Counted from the first letter of the stretch, positions 26,978 through 37,072 are shown. The stretch is 64,000 nt of DNA from Flectobacillus longus (GCF_030056705.1 NZ_JASHIC010000012.1:145014-209013); one strand, 5' to 3'. Translations and numbers: made by a program. The notes: generated from the sequence alone by a model not told the origin.

Positions 26978-28078
26978 ATGAAATTTCTCGCACATTTTTC
27001 CCGAATCTTTGTTGGTGTAATATTTATTTTCTCAGGACTCATCAAGCTCAACGACCCTATTGGTACCGAAATTAAGCTCGAAGAATACTTCGATGTATTT
27101 GCGACTGATTTTCCTTGGATGGCTGGCTTTTGGCATTTCTGGGTACCTTTGGCATTATATGTATCTATTTTCTTGTGTACACTAGAGTTAGTATTAGGGG
27201 TATGCTTGCTTGTACAATACAAACTTAAAAGCGCCTCTTGGATATTATTAGCCACAGTTGTTTTCTTTGGATTTTTGACCTTTTATTCGGCTTATTTCAA
27301 CAAGGTAACCGATTGTGGATGTTTCGGAGAAGCCATCAAGTTGAAACCTTGGACTTCCTTCATCAAGGATATGGTTTTGATGTTTTTCATTTTAATAATT
27401 CTATGGCAACGTCATGTTTTTGCTGATAAAAAAACAGGTTGGGCTGTTGCACTATCTTTGGTTTTTTGTTTGGCACTAGGAACTTATGCAGTTAATTACC
27501 TACCAGTAAATGATGGACTTCCTTATGCTATTGGTGAGAATATCCAGAACAACATGAAGCCTGCCGAAGCGCCTAAGTTTAAGTATATCATGGAGAAAGA
27601 TGGCAAAGAGCAAGAATTTATGGAGTATCCAACAGATACAACTTGGAAATTTAAGCAGATGATTCAGTTGAATGAAGATGCAGCCAAAGCTCGAATTACA
27701 GATTATAACCTTTATCGCACTGGTGACTCTATCGACTACAAAGCTGAAAGTTTTGTAGGTAAAAAACTGATGATTGTGAGTCCATTTGTGGAAAAAGCCA
27801 ATACAGAACATATCGAACAGATCAGACAGTTGGTTAAAGATTTGAAAGGCTCGGATGTGACAGTATGGTTTGTGACATCTTCAACTGATGAGGGTGCGCA
27901 AAATTTCATGAAACAAAATCAATTAGATATACCTGTATTAAACGCTGATGTTAAAGTATTAAAAACCATTGCTCGTGCCAACCCTCTAATTTGGTTATTG
28001 CAGGATGGTACTGTAAAAGGCAAATGGTCGAGTAAGGTAACACCTGATAAAGAAGAAGTTTTTTCAAAATTACAATAG
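26978..28078 (+). CDS. BT_3928-type DoxX family membrane protein
   Basis: 366 residues. The first half is a four-helix DoxX-type membrane domain: SRIFVGVIFIFSGLIKLNDP (8-27, the family opening), then helices near 50-72, 78-105 and 128-150. CGCFGEAIKLKPWTSF follows at about 113. The C-terminal half (about 190-366) is soluble, with a thioredoxin-like look and no CxxC motif. It is encoded between DUF1599 and aroK, as in many Bacteroidota genomes, but its role is unknown; the DoxX domain is often linked to redox or quinone-related membrane complexes. Confidence 0.8.
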   Translation: MKFLAHFSRIFVGVIFIFSGLIKLNDPIGTEIKLEEYFDVFATDFPWMAGFWHFWVPLALYVSIFLCTLELVLGVCLLVQYKLKSASWILLATVVFFGFLTFYSAYFNKVTDCGCFGEAIKLKPWTSFIKDMVLMFFILIILWQRHVFADKKTGWAVALSLVFCLALGTYAVNYLPVNDGLPYAIGENIQNNMKPAEAPKFKYIMEKDGKEQEFMEYPTDTTWKFKQMIQLNEDAAKARITDYNLYRTGDSIDYKAESFVGKKLMIVSPFVEKANTEHIEQIRQLVKDLKGSDVTVWFVTSSTDEGAQNFMKQNQLDIPVLNADVKVLKTIARANPLIWLLQDGTVKGKWSSKVTPDKEEVFSKLQ

Positions 28079-28112
28079 CTGTTGGCCGAAAGGCTGATTG
28101 ATGTTAACCAAT

Positions 28113-28637
28113 ATGAAGAATATATTTTTAGTGGGAATGCCTTCCTCAGGAAAAAGTACGCTTGGCAGACAATTAGCCAAAGCAATTGGATACAAATTTG
28201 TTGACATGGATGAATTAATCGAGCGTCATGAAAACCAAACAATTCCTGAAATTTTTAAATGGAAAGGTGAAAACCATTTTAGAGAAGTAGAAAGCGTAAT
28301 ATTGAAACAATTCACGCCCAACCAAAAACTAGTGATTGCTACTGGAGGTGGAGTTCCGTGTTTTTTTGATAATATGGATTTTATCAAGGCTAATGGAACA
28401 AGTGTTTTTCTAAATGTTCAACCAGAAGATTTATTTAAAAGAATCAAGCTTTCTGACGCGAATAATCGTCCGTTAATTGATAAAAGTAATAATAATCAAG
28501 CTTTGCTTGAAGATATTAAAAAGCGTTATGACACTCGTCTCCCTTTTTATATGAGAGCCGATATCAAGATAGATGGAAACATCGAAGTGCAGCAACTACT
28601 TTGGTTGCTAGATGAAATCAACGAAAAACAGCTTTAA
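28113..28637 (+). CDS. aroK: shikimate kinase
   Basis: ATP-dependent phosphorylation of shikimate in the chorismate pathway; cytosolic. 174 residues. Walker A is GMPSSGKST (8-16), D31 and D33 of FVDMDELIERH bind shikimate and Mg, Arg57 in HFREVE contacts shikimate, and GGG at 78-80 is the conserved Gly triple. The start is the ATG at 28113 (MKNIFLVGMPSSGKST). Earlier in-frame starts (28098 TTG, 28101 ATG) only add MMLTN. It lies 34 bp after the DoxX gene and is followed by a strong terminator. Confidence 0.93.
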   Translation: MKNIFLVGMPSSGKSTLGRQLAKAIGYKFVDMDELIERHENQTIPEIFKWKGENHFREVESVILKQFTPNQKLVIATGGGVPCFFDNMDFIKANGTSVFLNVQPEDLFKRIKLSDANNRPLIDKSNNNQALLEDIKKRYDTRLPFYMRADIKIDGNIEVQQLLWLLDEINEKQL

Positions 28638-28640
28638 AAA

Positions 28641-28677
28641 AAAAGCGTCCTCAGTCATACTGAGGACGCTTTTTTTT
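28641..28677. terminator. shared bidirectional terminator
   Basis: AGCGTCCTCAGT (28644-28655) pairs with ACTGAGGACGCT (28659-28670), loop CAT. Ts follow on the plus strand (28670-28677) and As precede it, so it works for aroK and for the convergent porin gene. Confidence 0.9.
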
Positions 28678-28688
28678 AATATAATATC

Positions 28689-30341
28689 TTAGAAATAAAC
28701 CCCAAATGTTAATACTCCTCTTATCCAACTTTGATTCATAGTTGCAGTTGCATATAAAGCTGAATCGTTCAACACATACGGATTATATGCTTGTTGGGTC
28801 TTGCCATACAATCCTGTCAAATCAACATAGAATGTTCCAGTTTTGACACCAAAACCCGCAGAATACACCATCATTGCACGATTGACTGCATCGTTGTCAA
28901 AGTTTGAATTGTAGGGATTTTGATAGTAAGCAATACCTCCACGAGCAGCAAACAAGCCCATTCGGTATTCACCTCCTACTTTTACGTTCAAAACATTTTT
29001 ATAAGTATTCTGAATAGACTTTGTATAAAAATCTAAATCTCCCTTAAAATACGCATCATTCATATTAGTACTAAGTTTCATACCCTTGTAAGCAACATAT
29101 TCTAAGTCAGCAGAAATAAAGCCTTTTTTGCCAAAGAAATATGCCATGCCCCCACTAGCCTTGAAAGGAGTACGAATTTCATAATTTGAGCTTACTGGTT
29201 GAGTAGATAGTTTAGGAATACGAGTGATATAAGAGGTACCTCCTGTATTAGAAATTCCATATCCAAGCGAAACCAACTTACTACCAACAGAATTACTACC
29301 TGACAGCACATCTGACGAAAGCTGAATACCTCCAGTCTTACTAGCATCAACATCAACACTCAGAGTAGACGAAGTAGTTTCATCTACCGAATACCATGTT
29401 GGCGTAGTAATAGTAGCACCGATACGGAAATTATTAGTAGGTTTAATAATTGTACCAACTGTCAGATTGATACCTTGACCAGTAGTAGTTAAGTACTTAG
29501 AAAACGCAAAGGAACGAATGGCATCATAGTTTACGATATTCTCACTAAAATCGGTTTGGGTTTCGTATCTAAAGCTTGGTAACCCCAATGAGAACCCAAT
29601 ATAAAACTTCTCATTAGCGGTTCCACCATACCCAATAGTCCACTGACTTGTTCGACCCGATGCTTGAAAATCGTATCTTTGATCAACTGATTTTCCTCCT
29701 TCTGCACCAACAAATGGGTCAGAGCTAGTCCCATTTGGATTAATCAAAAATGACCAATAGTACATATCTGTTTGATAATAAAAATTCGGTGCATCATTGG
29801 TTAAGCCATCTTTAAAATCATTCAGTGTTAAACCATTATCTCTAATATCACGGTTCGTAATTTCGCCAAAGCTATCCATCATAGAACTTTGGAGATTACG
29901 CCCAGAAAAACTCACTTTATTATACAAGGAGCTTTGTCGATTATATGAAATAGACCAACTGCCTCGCCAACTATCTTTGTACATAGGTTCTTGTCCACCA
30001 AACACAATACCAATATTAGCAATATTAAAATTGTCAGTATTGGCATTTGTTTTTTTGGTATCTATATAACTAGCTACATTGGAGTTTAATTGAAAAGAAG
30101 GAGAAATCGAAAATTCAGACCGAGTATAAAAACCCAAACCCGCAGGGTTACTTGATGTCGACGAAATATCAGCACCAAGTGCCGAGTGACTTCCTCCCAT
30201 AGCCTGAAACCTAGCCGAACCACTTGGGGCAGTTTGTGAAAATAAACGAGCTAAAGCATCATAATTGTTATCTTGTGCAAAACCAGCGCTAATAGAACTC
30301 ATACATAGCGACGCAAGCAATACTTTACGAATATTTTTCAT
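28689..30341 (-). CDS. OmpP1/FadL/TodX-type outer membrane protein
   Basis: 550 residues from the ATG at 30341 (MKNIRKVLLASLCMSSISAG), a clean signal peptide ending near FAQ; the frame opens 69 nt earlier without support. The mature N-terminus has the FadL-like features GSARFQAMGGSHSALGADIS and SSNPAGLGFYTRSEFSISPS. The remainder alternates polar and aromatic residues as expected of a beta-barrel and ends in a Phe (GVLTFGVYF). FadL relatives import hydrophobic substrates across the outer membrane; the substrate here is unknown. Its terminator is shared with aroK. Confidence 0.82.
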   Translation of the reverse strand: MKNIRKVLLASLCMSSISAGFAQDNNYDALARLFSQTAPSGSARFQAMGGSHSALGADISSTSSNPAGLGFYTRSEFSISPSFQLNSNVASYIDTKKTNANTDNFNIANIGIVFGGQEPMYKDSWRGSWSISYNRQSSLYNKVSFSGRNLQSSMMDSFGEITNRDIRDNGLTLNDFKDGLTNDAPNFYYQTDMYYWSFLINPNGTSSDPFVGAEGGKSVDQRYDFQASGRTSQWTIGYGGTANEKFYIGFSLGLPSFRYETQTDFSENIVNYDAIRSFAFSKYLTTTGQGINLTVGTIIKPTNNFRIGATITTPTWYSVDETTSSTLSVDVDASKTGGIQLSSDVLSGSNSVGSKLVSLGYGISNTGGTSYITRIPKLSTQPVSSNYEIRTPFKASGGMAYFFGKKGFISADLEYVAYKGMKLSTNMNDAYFKGDLDFYTKSIQNTYKNVLNVKVGGEYRMGLFAARGGIAYYQNPYNSNFDNDAVNRAMMVYSAGFGVKTGTFYVDLTGLYGKTQQAYNPYVLNDSALYATATMNQSWIRGVLTFGVYF

Positions 30342-30451
30342 GGTAATCTTACGGTTTAAAATCATATTCTTTATAATAAGGACAGCTATATTGGTAAGAC
30401 CCCTCATCATATCGAGGTAACCAAACGGACTTTGTTGCTAATTTAACGTAA

Positions 30452-30484
30452 AAAAGCCTCACAAAGTACAACTCTGCGAGGCTT
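30452..30484 (-). terminator. terminator of the Tyr/Asn-rich lipoprotein gene
   Basis: On the minus strand AAGCCTCGCA pairs with TTGTGAGGCTT across a 10-nt loop, followed by TTTTTTACG. It is 24 bp beyond the stop codon at 30508. Confidence 0.75.
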
Positions 30485-30507
30485 CGAGTGTTAATCATTT
30501 GTTAATA

Positions 30508-31587
30508 TTATCTTGGACCACGAGAGCGACCTCCGCCTCCACCGCCACCTGAGCTACCACTTGAAGAACTTCCACTTGATGAATTGTTCCAAGTTGAATT
30601 TGTAGTAGAATTGGTTGATCTGTTATTGTTATTAGAAGACCAATCCCAAGAATTATTACGTCCGTTTGAATAGCTACTATTTGCACTTCTCGATGAGTTT
30701 GTAGTTGTTCCTGTATTGTAGTTGGCACTACTACCATCTCTTCTTGGACGTGAATAATAATCTGAATTAGAGTTTGAATAATCTGCGTTTGTACGACTTC
30801 CACGGTTGTAAGCAGCACCTCGATTATTATTGAAGTCTGAGTTGTACGCAGAAGAAGCATACGCTGGTCTTGAACGATATTTGGCTGGAGTTTCAGCTCC
30901 TATAACAGAACCTACATAACTATTGTAATTGTTATAATAACCACCATAATACCCTCCATAAGCTAAAGCACCATAACCGTAAGGGCTATAAAAACTATTA
31001 TATCCAAAAGGACTGTAGCCATATCCAAACGAATTGCCATACATCCAACGGCTACTTGACCACCCCCAATATGGATCATAAAAATTAGAATACAATGGAT
31101 CGTAGTATCCCATAGTTGAATAACCAAATGGAGACCAACGACTATATCCAAGTCCAAATGAAATAGCTGGGTTTGAATACCAATTATTTAGTCCATAATT
31201 GCCATATCCGTTGTTTAAACCATTAGCAAAACCATTGTTGTAGCCATTATTATAACCCACAGAATAGTCGTCTTGGTTTTGATAAACAGAGCGAGAATTC
31301 AACCAATTTTGTGAATAATATTCGTTGGTACCCTGTGCTGAATTGTTTGTAGAATTACCGTTACGATATACAGGAGCTTGATAAGTAGACTCATCGTAAC
31401 CTTGCTCATTGTATATTCGTCCACCCAAAGTAGCGGGTCTTACATCACTTGTCGAAGCGTACAAGTCATCGTAAACTTCACTACCTGAGCTTTTGGAAAC
31501 AATTGCTTGTTTGGAGGTATTACAACCCCAAACTAAACCTATCAACGCTATAGCTGAAAGGTGCTTTATTGAATGCTGAAGGCTCAT
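30508..31587 (-). CDS. Tyr/Asn/Gly/Ser-rich lipoprotein
   Basis: 359 residues from the ATG at 31587. The signal peptide (MSLQHSIKHLSAIALIGLVWGC) ends in a lipobox-like LVWGC with Cys22. After a soluble N-terminal stretch, the protein is extremely low complexity: Tyr/Asn/Gly-rich in the middle (about 100-235, with repeats such as NNGYNNGFANGLNNGYGN) and Ser/Asn/Gly-rich at the C-terminus, ending in seven consecutive Gly and RSRGPR. I recognise no family domain. It is probably an exported surface protein; the residue bias suggests a disordered or adhesive segment. The neighbouring frame also stays open for 121 codons, which is an artefact of the bias. Confidence 0.7.
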   Translation of the reverse strand: MSLQHSIKHLSAIALIGLVWGCNTSKQAIVSKSSGSEVYDDLYASTSDVRPATLGGRIYNEQGYDESTYQAPVYRNGNSTNNSAQGTNEYYSQNWLNSRSVYQNQDDYSVGYNNGYNNGFANGLNNGYGNYGLNNWYSNPAISFGLGYSRWSPFGYSTMGYYDPLYSNFYDPYWGWSSSRWMYGNSFGYGYSPFGYNSFYSPYGYGALAYGGYYGGYYNNYNSYVGSVIGAETPAKYRSRPAYASSAYNSDFNNNRGAAYNRGSRTNADYSNSNSDYYSRPRRDGSSANYNTGTTTNSSRSANSSYSNGRNNSWDWSSNNNNRSTNSTTNSTWNNSSSGSSSSGSSGGGGGGGRSRGPR

Positions 31588-31763
31588 AGCTGTTCGAATT
31601 TTAGATTGTAGGAGTATTTTCAATAAAATAAAAATATATTAAAAGGTATCAGCAATCAGTGAGTTTTTTAAGTTTTTGTATAATTGCAAATGCTATATTA
31701 ATAGCTCATTATTTTGTATTTTTCTAAGACAAAATACATAGATTAATAACTTAGCCAAAATTT
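31588..31763. other. divergent gap, lipoprotein side
   Basis: AT-rich sequence ahead of the lipoprotein gene with no repeat or RNA gene I can recognise. The other part of this 431-bp gap, 31764-32018, holds the proS promoter. Confidence 0.4.
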
Positions 31764-31797
31764 CTTGTAACAAACTTACTACAAAAACTTATCTTTG
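31764..31797 (+). promoter_or_regulatory. candidate promoter of proS
   Basis: CTTG (31764-31767), 22 nt, then TATCTTTG (31790-31797), an exact TAnnTTTG -7 box. A second exact -7 match, TAGTTTTG at 31935-31942, has no good -33 partner but is closer to the start codon. The leader from the first would be about 220 nt; no riboswitch or T-box features are visible. Confidence 0.45.
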
Positions 31798-32018
31798 CAA
31801 GATAATTAACACAACATTAACAAAATTAAATCTTTAAATGTTCCAATTGTCCAATACTTTGAAAATGAACTAAATAAGGCTATTTTACATTCATTTTTTT
31901 ATATTAAGACTATTAATAGAACGTTTTCCCCTATTAGTTTTGTACATTTTTCGCCGATTTAGCGTTATTCTAATCTTATTCTAAGCTAAAAAGGCATTAA
32001 CCAACCATAAAACAACCC

Positions 32019-33497
32019 ATGAGCAAAGGCTTACCAAAACGTAGCGAAAATTATTCTGAGTGGTACAACGAACTTGTTAAGCGTGCCGATTTAGCTGAAA
32101 ATTCTGCCGTTAGAGGCTGTATGGTAATCAAACCTTACGGTTATTCTATTTGGGAAAAAATGCAACGTGCTTTGGACGATATGTTCAAAGAGACAGGACA
32201 TACAAATGCTTATTTCCCACTTTTTGTACCGAAAAGTTTATTTGAAGCTGAAGAGAAAAATGCAGAGGGTTTTGCCAAAGAATGTGCTGTAGTAACTCAC
32301 TACCGTTTGAAAAATGACCCTGATAATAAAGGTAAATTAATCGTTGACCCAAATGCTCGCTTAGAAGAAGAACTCGTTGTTCGACCAACGTCTGAGGCTA
32401 TTATTTGGAGTACTTATAAAAACTGGATTCAGTCATACCGTGACCTTCCACTTCTGATTAACCAATGGGCCAATGTTGTTCGTTGGGAAATGCGTACACG
32501 TTTGTTTTTACGTACTGCTGAGTTCTTGTGGCAAGAAGGTCATACAGCGCATGCTACTAAAGAGGAAGCAATTGCTGAAACTGAGCAAATGTTGGATGTA
32601 TATGCCACATTCGCTGAGGAATTTATGGCTGTACCTGTTATTCGTGGTAAAAAAACTGCCAACGAACGTTTTGCAGGTGCTGATGATACTTACTGTATCG
32701 AAGCAATGATGCAAGATGGAAAGGCTCTTCAGGCTGGTACATCTCACTTCTTAGGTCAAAACTTTGCAAAGGCTTTTGATGTAAAGTTCTCTAACAAAGA
32801 AAATCAACAAGATTATGTTTGGGGTACTTCTTGGGGTGTATCTACTCGTTTGATGGGTGCTTTGATTATGGCACACTCTGATGATGAAGGTCTTGTATTA
32901 CCTCCAAAATTGGCTCCAATTCAAGTGGTAATTGTACCGATTTTTAAAGGTGCTGAACAATTGGAAGCTATTTCTGAGAAAGTATTACCTATCGTTAAAG
33001 CTTTGAAAAAATTGGGCGTTTCTGTCAAATTTGATAACTCAGACAAACAATCTCCAGGCTTCAAATTTGCTGAATACGAATTGAAAGGTGTTCCAGTACG
33101 TTTGGCAATCGGTGCTCGTGACCTTGCCAATGGCACTGTTGAAATTGCACGTCGTGATACCAAAGAGAAAAAGACGTATGAAATCGAAGGCGTAGTAGAG
33201 GTTATCCAAAATCTATTGGAAGAAATCCAAGAAAATATTTATAACCGTGCTTTGTCCTTCAGAACAGAAAATACCCTTGAAGTTGACTCATGGGATGAGT
33301 TTGTAAAAACGTTGGACGAAAAACCTGGGTTTATATCTGCTCACTGGGATGGTACGCCTGAAACAGAAGAAAAAATTAAAGAATTAACCAAAGCTACCAT
33401 TCGTTGTATTCCTTTGGATGCAAAAGAAGAAGAAGGCAAATGTATTTATACAGGAAATCCTTCATCTCGTCGTGTAATCTTTGCAAGAGCTTACTAG
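32019..33497 (+). CDS. proS: prolyl-tRNA synthetase
   Basis: Class II aminoacyl-tRNA synthetase that charges tRNA-Pro. 492 residues, the short archaeal/eukaryotic-like form without the bacterial INS editing insert. Visible elements: [36 protein letters not shown] near the N-terminus (shown by [14 protein letters not shown]), motif 2 around [20 protein letters not shown] (about 152-171), motif 3 ending in [12 protein letters not shown], the anticodon-binding domain from about 300, and the C-terminal zinc-ribbon-like end with CIYTG and RRVIFARAY. The start is the ATG at 32019. Confidence 0.95.
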   Translation: MSKGLPKRSENYSEWYNELVKRADLAENSAVRGCMVIKPYGYSIWEKMQRALDDMFKETGHTNAYFPLFVPKSLFEAEEKNAEGFAKECAVVTHYRLKNDPDNKGKLIVDPNARLEEELVVRPTSEAIIWSTYKNWIQSYRDLPLLINQWANVVRWEMRTRLFLRTAEFLWQEGHTAHATKEEAIAETEQMLDVYATFAEEFMAVPVIRGKKTANERFAGADDTYCIEAMMQDGKALQAGTSHFLGQNFAKAFDVKFSNKENQQDYVWGTSWGVSTRLMGALIMAHSDDEGLVLPPKLAPIQVVIVPIFKGAEQLEAISEKVLPIVKALKKLGVSVKFDNSDKQSPGFKFAEYELKGVPVRLAIGARDLANGTVEIARRDTKEKKTYEIEGVVEVIQNLLEEIQENIYNRALSFRTENTLEVDSWDEFVKTLDEKPGFISAHWDGTPETEEKIKELTKATIRCIPLDAKEEEGKCIYTGNPSSRRVIFARAY

Positions 33498-33551
33498 GAT
33501 TTAGTAAAATGCAATTGAGCAATCAGTAATTATCTTCAGTTAAATTTTATT

Positions 33552-33693
33552 TGTAGAAACGTATTGAGTTGCGTCTAAAGCGTTGATATTACCCAAAAAG
33601 GCGGTCGAAAATTATTTTTCGACCGCCTTTTTTGATATTACTATGCTTGATAGGACTCTGTTTTAGACGTAAAGTATTACGTCTCTACGGCTA
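33552..33693. repeat. nested imperfect palindrome, family 2, with terminator core
   Basis: The core AAAAAGGCGGTCGAAAA/TTTTTCGACCGCCTTTTTT (33595-33633) is a strong hairpin with T-tracts on both sides, a bidirectional terminator for proS and the GH16 gene. Around it lie inverted arms: TTGTAGAAACGTATTGAGTT and GCGTCT (33551-33576) against the complement of TTTTAGACGTAAAGTATTAC and GTCTCTAC (33661-33688). GATATTA also flanks both sides of the core. A related copy is at 44309-44528. Confidence 0.7.
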
Positions 33694-33762
33694 GAATACT
33701 AATTTTAACATAATTACTCATCCGCTCAATGAGAAATGACATCGTGCTACTGAATCTTCCTT

Positions 33763-35370
33763 TTACTGGTAAACTCTAATATAATCTACCTCCATTGTCG
33801 CAGTAGTAAAGGCTGGGTCGATGGTTCCTCCCAAATTTCCTCCTAGTGCAATATTCATAATAAAGAAGAAGTCTTTATTAAATGGCAATGAACTATTATT
33901 GGCAAAAGTGTAAAATAATTTATCATCAACATAAAACTTAATGCTGCTTGCCGACCAATCCAAAGAATAGGTATGAAACTCTGTGGAAGCATTTGTAATA
34001 GTTGTACTTCCGCCATCAGCATTGCCCCCTGAGTGATTTGGATGATGAACAGTTCCTAAGATAACATTAGGTTTGTTACCAACCATTTCCATAATATCAA
34101 TTTCACCGCAAGCTGGCCAACCTACTGTCTGAATATTAGATCCCAACATCCATAATGCAGGCCAAGTACCTCCTGCTGATGGTAATTTTGCACGAATATC
34201 AACACGGCCGTAAGTAAAAGAATACTTATTGAGCGAAAGTAAACGTGCAGACGTGTAGTTTGAGCCTTGATAGGTTTCTTTTTTTGCTGTAATTTTCAAA
34301 ACCCCACCTTGTACTACTGCATTATCTGCACGATTTGTGTAATATTGAACTTCATTGTTTCCCCAGCCATTATTATTGCCCAAATCATATCCCCATACGG
34401 CAGGATTCGGAGCGCCATCTGTATTGAATTCGTCCGACCAAACTAGTTTCTTTTCAGTGACTGGCGTCGTAGCTGACTTAGGTTTTAGTTTCATATACCA
34501 CGCATTACCATCAGAGCCGATACTTCTGAGCGTTATGCTGTTTTCTGAAAGTGCTAAAATTTCATAACTGGTACCGCCTGTTCCAAAATTTACGATTCCA
34601 TTTCCTGGTACTTTAAACTGTACTCTTGTCGAGTTTGATGAGGTGGAAGCAGACGTTGCTGGAGAAAAAGTTAGCGCTTTTGTACCTCCTGTACTAATAT
34701 CATAGCAACCATCTGGTCCTGAAACACCGTAGAATGAAGTAGCTGCTCCTATCAATGAAGATTGACCTTTGTTATTGACATTCAAAGTAATTTGATTATT
34801 GGCAGTTTTGGCAAAAGTAATTTCGTCATCATACAAACAAGCGGGTCTTTGGTTTGGCTCGGCAGCATACCAACTTGGGGTGAAACCATCCGAAGGACCT
34901 ACCCCCACATGACCTATTGCCTCATTATCTGTAATCCAAACTTTTGAACCCGTACCAGTCATTGCCGTTAAAATGTTACTCGGAATTTCAAATGCCACAA
35001 ACACTTTTACCTTTTTACTAAGTGTTGTCATAGCACCGCCAGTCCCAATCGCATTTACTGAAACCACATATTCGTTAGTTCCAGGAGTTGCATATTTGTA
35101 AGCAACTTTCCCAGAAGGAATCATTTGGGAATTGCCATCGCCAAAATCTATCTTGTAAGAAAGTGCTTGCCCTGCTTGTGCAGCGATATTAACACTTCCT
35201 GTTCCATTACCATTTGGATTATTAGCATCTACTCCAATCACATCAGCGACTACAGTCAAGTTGCTTGGAGTAATAATATCACCAAAACCAAATTCTGTTT
35301 GCTTACAGGCTGTTAGACCAAGTGCGCTTGCAAACAAAAGCGTTGTGATTGATTTTATTGTATATTTCAT
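33763..35370 (-). CDS. glycoside hydrolase family 16 beta-glucanase, lipoprotein
   Basis: 535 residues from the ATG at 35370. Lipoprotein signal (MKYTIKSITTLLFASALGLTAC, Cys22). A PKD-like/Ig-like segment follows (about 30-120), then a carbohydrate-binding-like middle (about 125-295), and the GH16 catalytic domain (about 308-535) with the signature GEIDIMEMVG at 422-431: Glu423 is the likely nucleophile and Glu428 the acid/base. GH16 enzymes cut beta-1,3/1,4-glucans such as laminarin, or galactans; the target cannot be fixed by eye. It is the last gene of the PUL, probably placed on the cell surface. Confidence 0.88.
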   Translation of the reverse strand: MKYTIKSITTLLFASALGLTACKQTEFGFGDIITPSNLTVVADVIGVDANNPNGNGTGSVNIAAQAGQALSYKIDFGDGNSQMIPSGKVAYKYATPGTNEYVVSVNAIGTGGAMTTLSKKVKVFVAFEIPSNILTAMTGTGSKVWITDNEAIGHVGVGPSDGFTPSWYAAEPNQRPACLYDDEITFAKTANNQITLNVNNKGQSSLIGAATSFYGVSGPDGCYDISTGGTKALTFSPATSASTSSNSTRVQFKVPGNGIVNFGTGGTSYEILALSENSITLRSIGSDGNAWYMKLKPKSATTPVTEKKLVWSDEFNTDGAPNPAVWGYDLGNNNGWGNNEVQYYTNRADNAVVQGGVLKITAKKETYQGSNYTSARLLSLNKYSFTYGRVDIRAKLPSAGGTWPALWMLGSNIQTVGWPACGEIDIMEMVGNKPNVILGTVHHPNHSGGNADGGSTTITNASTEFHTYSLDWSASSIKFYVDDKLFYTFANNSSLPFNKDFFFIMNIALGGNLGGTIDPAFTTATMEVDYIRVYQ

Positions 35371-35491
35371 AAGAGTCAAAATCTAAACATGAATAAATAA
35401 TTCTAGAAAATTAGTCTAATGAGTAATAGTGGAAATGATGTATTGCTCATGTCGCACTATTACTCTGACATTTTTCTTTTTTTACTCCATT

Positions 35492-37072
35492 TTATTGAAG
35501 AATAATATCATCAAACCAATAAGTAAAATTGGCTGACCCATCTCCCATTGTTCCCAAATCAAAAATCAGCACTATTTTTTGATATGACTGACTTGCATTG
35601 ATACCACTATAGTCGAAGGTTAGTTCTTCCCACGCATTAGCTTTGGTGGTGGTTACTTCTTTTTCAAAACTGACTGCTCCATTGGTTAGATTTTCTACTT
35701 TCAAAAGGACTTTAGCTCCTACTCGTGGAGAATATACCTTCATTTTAAATGTCTTTTTAGCAGAGAAATCAATTGGTGACTCTAAAGTAATAAATGAGCC
35801 TCCCCAAGTTTGTCCAGCAGATTTAACCATTTTACCAACCTTCAACGAAGTATTAATCCCTGTCTTTTGTGGGTTGTCAACAACACTCGTATTTCCTCCA
35901 TCAAAATTGACGAAATCGTATTTTAAGCTAGAAGATTCGAATGTCAACGGCACCGTCAGACTTTCAGCCGTGACTGGCTTGTACAAACGAATATCATCAA
36001 ATAAGAAAGTGTAATTGGCTGAGCCATCACCCATTGTCCCTAAATCAAAAATGAGTACAACTTTATGGTATGACTTCGTGGTATTGATAGCACTAAAATC
36101 AAAACTGAGGTCTTCCCAAGCATTGGCTTTTGTGGTCACTACTTCTTTTTCATAACTAATGCTTCCATCAGTAGCATTTTCAACTTTTAATAACACCTTC
36201 GCACCCACTCTTGGAGAGAACACTTTCATGGCAAAAAATTTATTCACAGAAAAATCCATCGCACTTCCTAAGGTAATCAAACTTCCACCCCAAGGCTGAC
36301 CTGCATATTTAATCATTCTAGCCACTTTTGAAGAAGTATTAATACCACTTTTCTGAGGGTTATTGATAATGCTTACAGAACCTCCATCGAAGTTTGAGAA
36401 AGTATATTCTTGTCCAGCAGTTTCAAAATCTAACGGAAGCATCACAGGGCTCACAATCGATACATTTTGGGTAACAGTCGTGCTAGCAGCACCGCCACTC
36501 AACGCTACTACTTTGATGGTAAATGTGCCAACAGAGTTGTAAGTATAGCTTATGGTTTGCCCTTCGTTGAATGAAACAGGCACCTCGTTTGCAGTTTCAC
36601 CAAAATAGGCTTTGAAATTAGTTTCGTACAAACCTTTAGCTGTAACATTGACCTTTTTAGGATTAGTTGGATCAATGGTGGCAGTCATTTCGACGTTTTC
36701 TGGAGCTTTGAAAGATACCGTTAATGGTAAAGTCGTTTCGGTGCTTTTTCCTCCTACATTAAATCCTTTCACTACAACACTATGATTGCCTTCAGGATAT
36801 TTCCACTGAACTTTTCCACCAGGGTTGACTGTAGCTGGTGTAGCACCTGCTAAACCCGAAGCAACCGAAAAGTAGGCAACTCCTTCGCCATTAGGTGTTA
36901 TGGTTACCATACCCGTATTATCTTGGGTGATTTCAAATAAAGCCGAAAGCTTACTTGGGGCACTTGCTTTATCCACAAATGCGATATCATTATAGAGTTG
37001 GTCTTGACACGATGGCAATACGAATACTGCCAATGCCAATCCAATGCTGGATGCTATATTTTTAAGATTCAT
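35492..37072 (-). CDS. PUL lipoprotein with two carbohydrate-binding-like repeats
   Basis: 526 residues from the ATG at 37072; signal peptide MNLKNIASSIGLALAVFVLP followed by the Cys of SCQD. The first 200 residues look like two Ig/PKD-like domains. The C-terminal 315 residues are a tandem duplication: about 211-364 and 373-526, both with FVNFDGG-type openings, PRVGAKVLLKVEN and FDLGTMGDGSAN near the ends. These resemble jelly-roll sugar-binding domains. It probably binds the same glucan that the GH16 enzyme cuts, as a SusE/F-like surface protein. It lies 28 bp downstream of susD. Confidence 0.75.
   Translation of the reverse strand: MNLKNIASSIGLALAVFVLPSCQDQLYNDIAFVDKASAPSKLSALFEITQDNTGMVTITPNGEGVAYFSVASGLAGATPATVNPGGKVQWKYPEGNHSVVVKGFNVGGKSTETTLPLTVSFKAPENVEMTATIDPTNPKKVNVTAKGLYETNFKAYFGETANEVPVSFNEGQTISYTYNSVGTFTIKVVALSGGAASTTVTQNVSIVSPVMLPLDFETAGQEYTFSNFDGGSVSIINNPQKSGINTSSKVARMIKYAGQPWGGSLITLGSAMDFSVNKFFAMKVFSPRVGAKVLLKVENATDGSISYEKEVVTTKANAWEDLSFDFSAINTTKSYHKVVLIFDLGTMGDGSANYTFLFDDIRLYKPVTAESLTVPLTFESSSLKYDFVNFDGGNTSVVDNPQKTGINTSLKVGKMVKSAGQTWGGSFITLESPIDFSAKKTFKMKVYSPRVGAKVLLKVENLTNGAVSFEKEVTTTKANAWEELTFDYSGINASQSYQKIVLIFDLGTMGDGSANFTYWFDDIILQ

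Noticed and set aside
30495..30860. A 121-codon Gln/Val/Ile-rich reading frame.
   Set aside because: It is the neighbouring frame of the low-complexity lipoprotein, opened by its codon bias, and has no signal or family.
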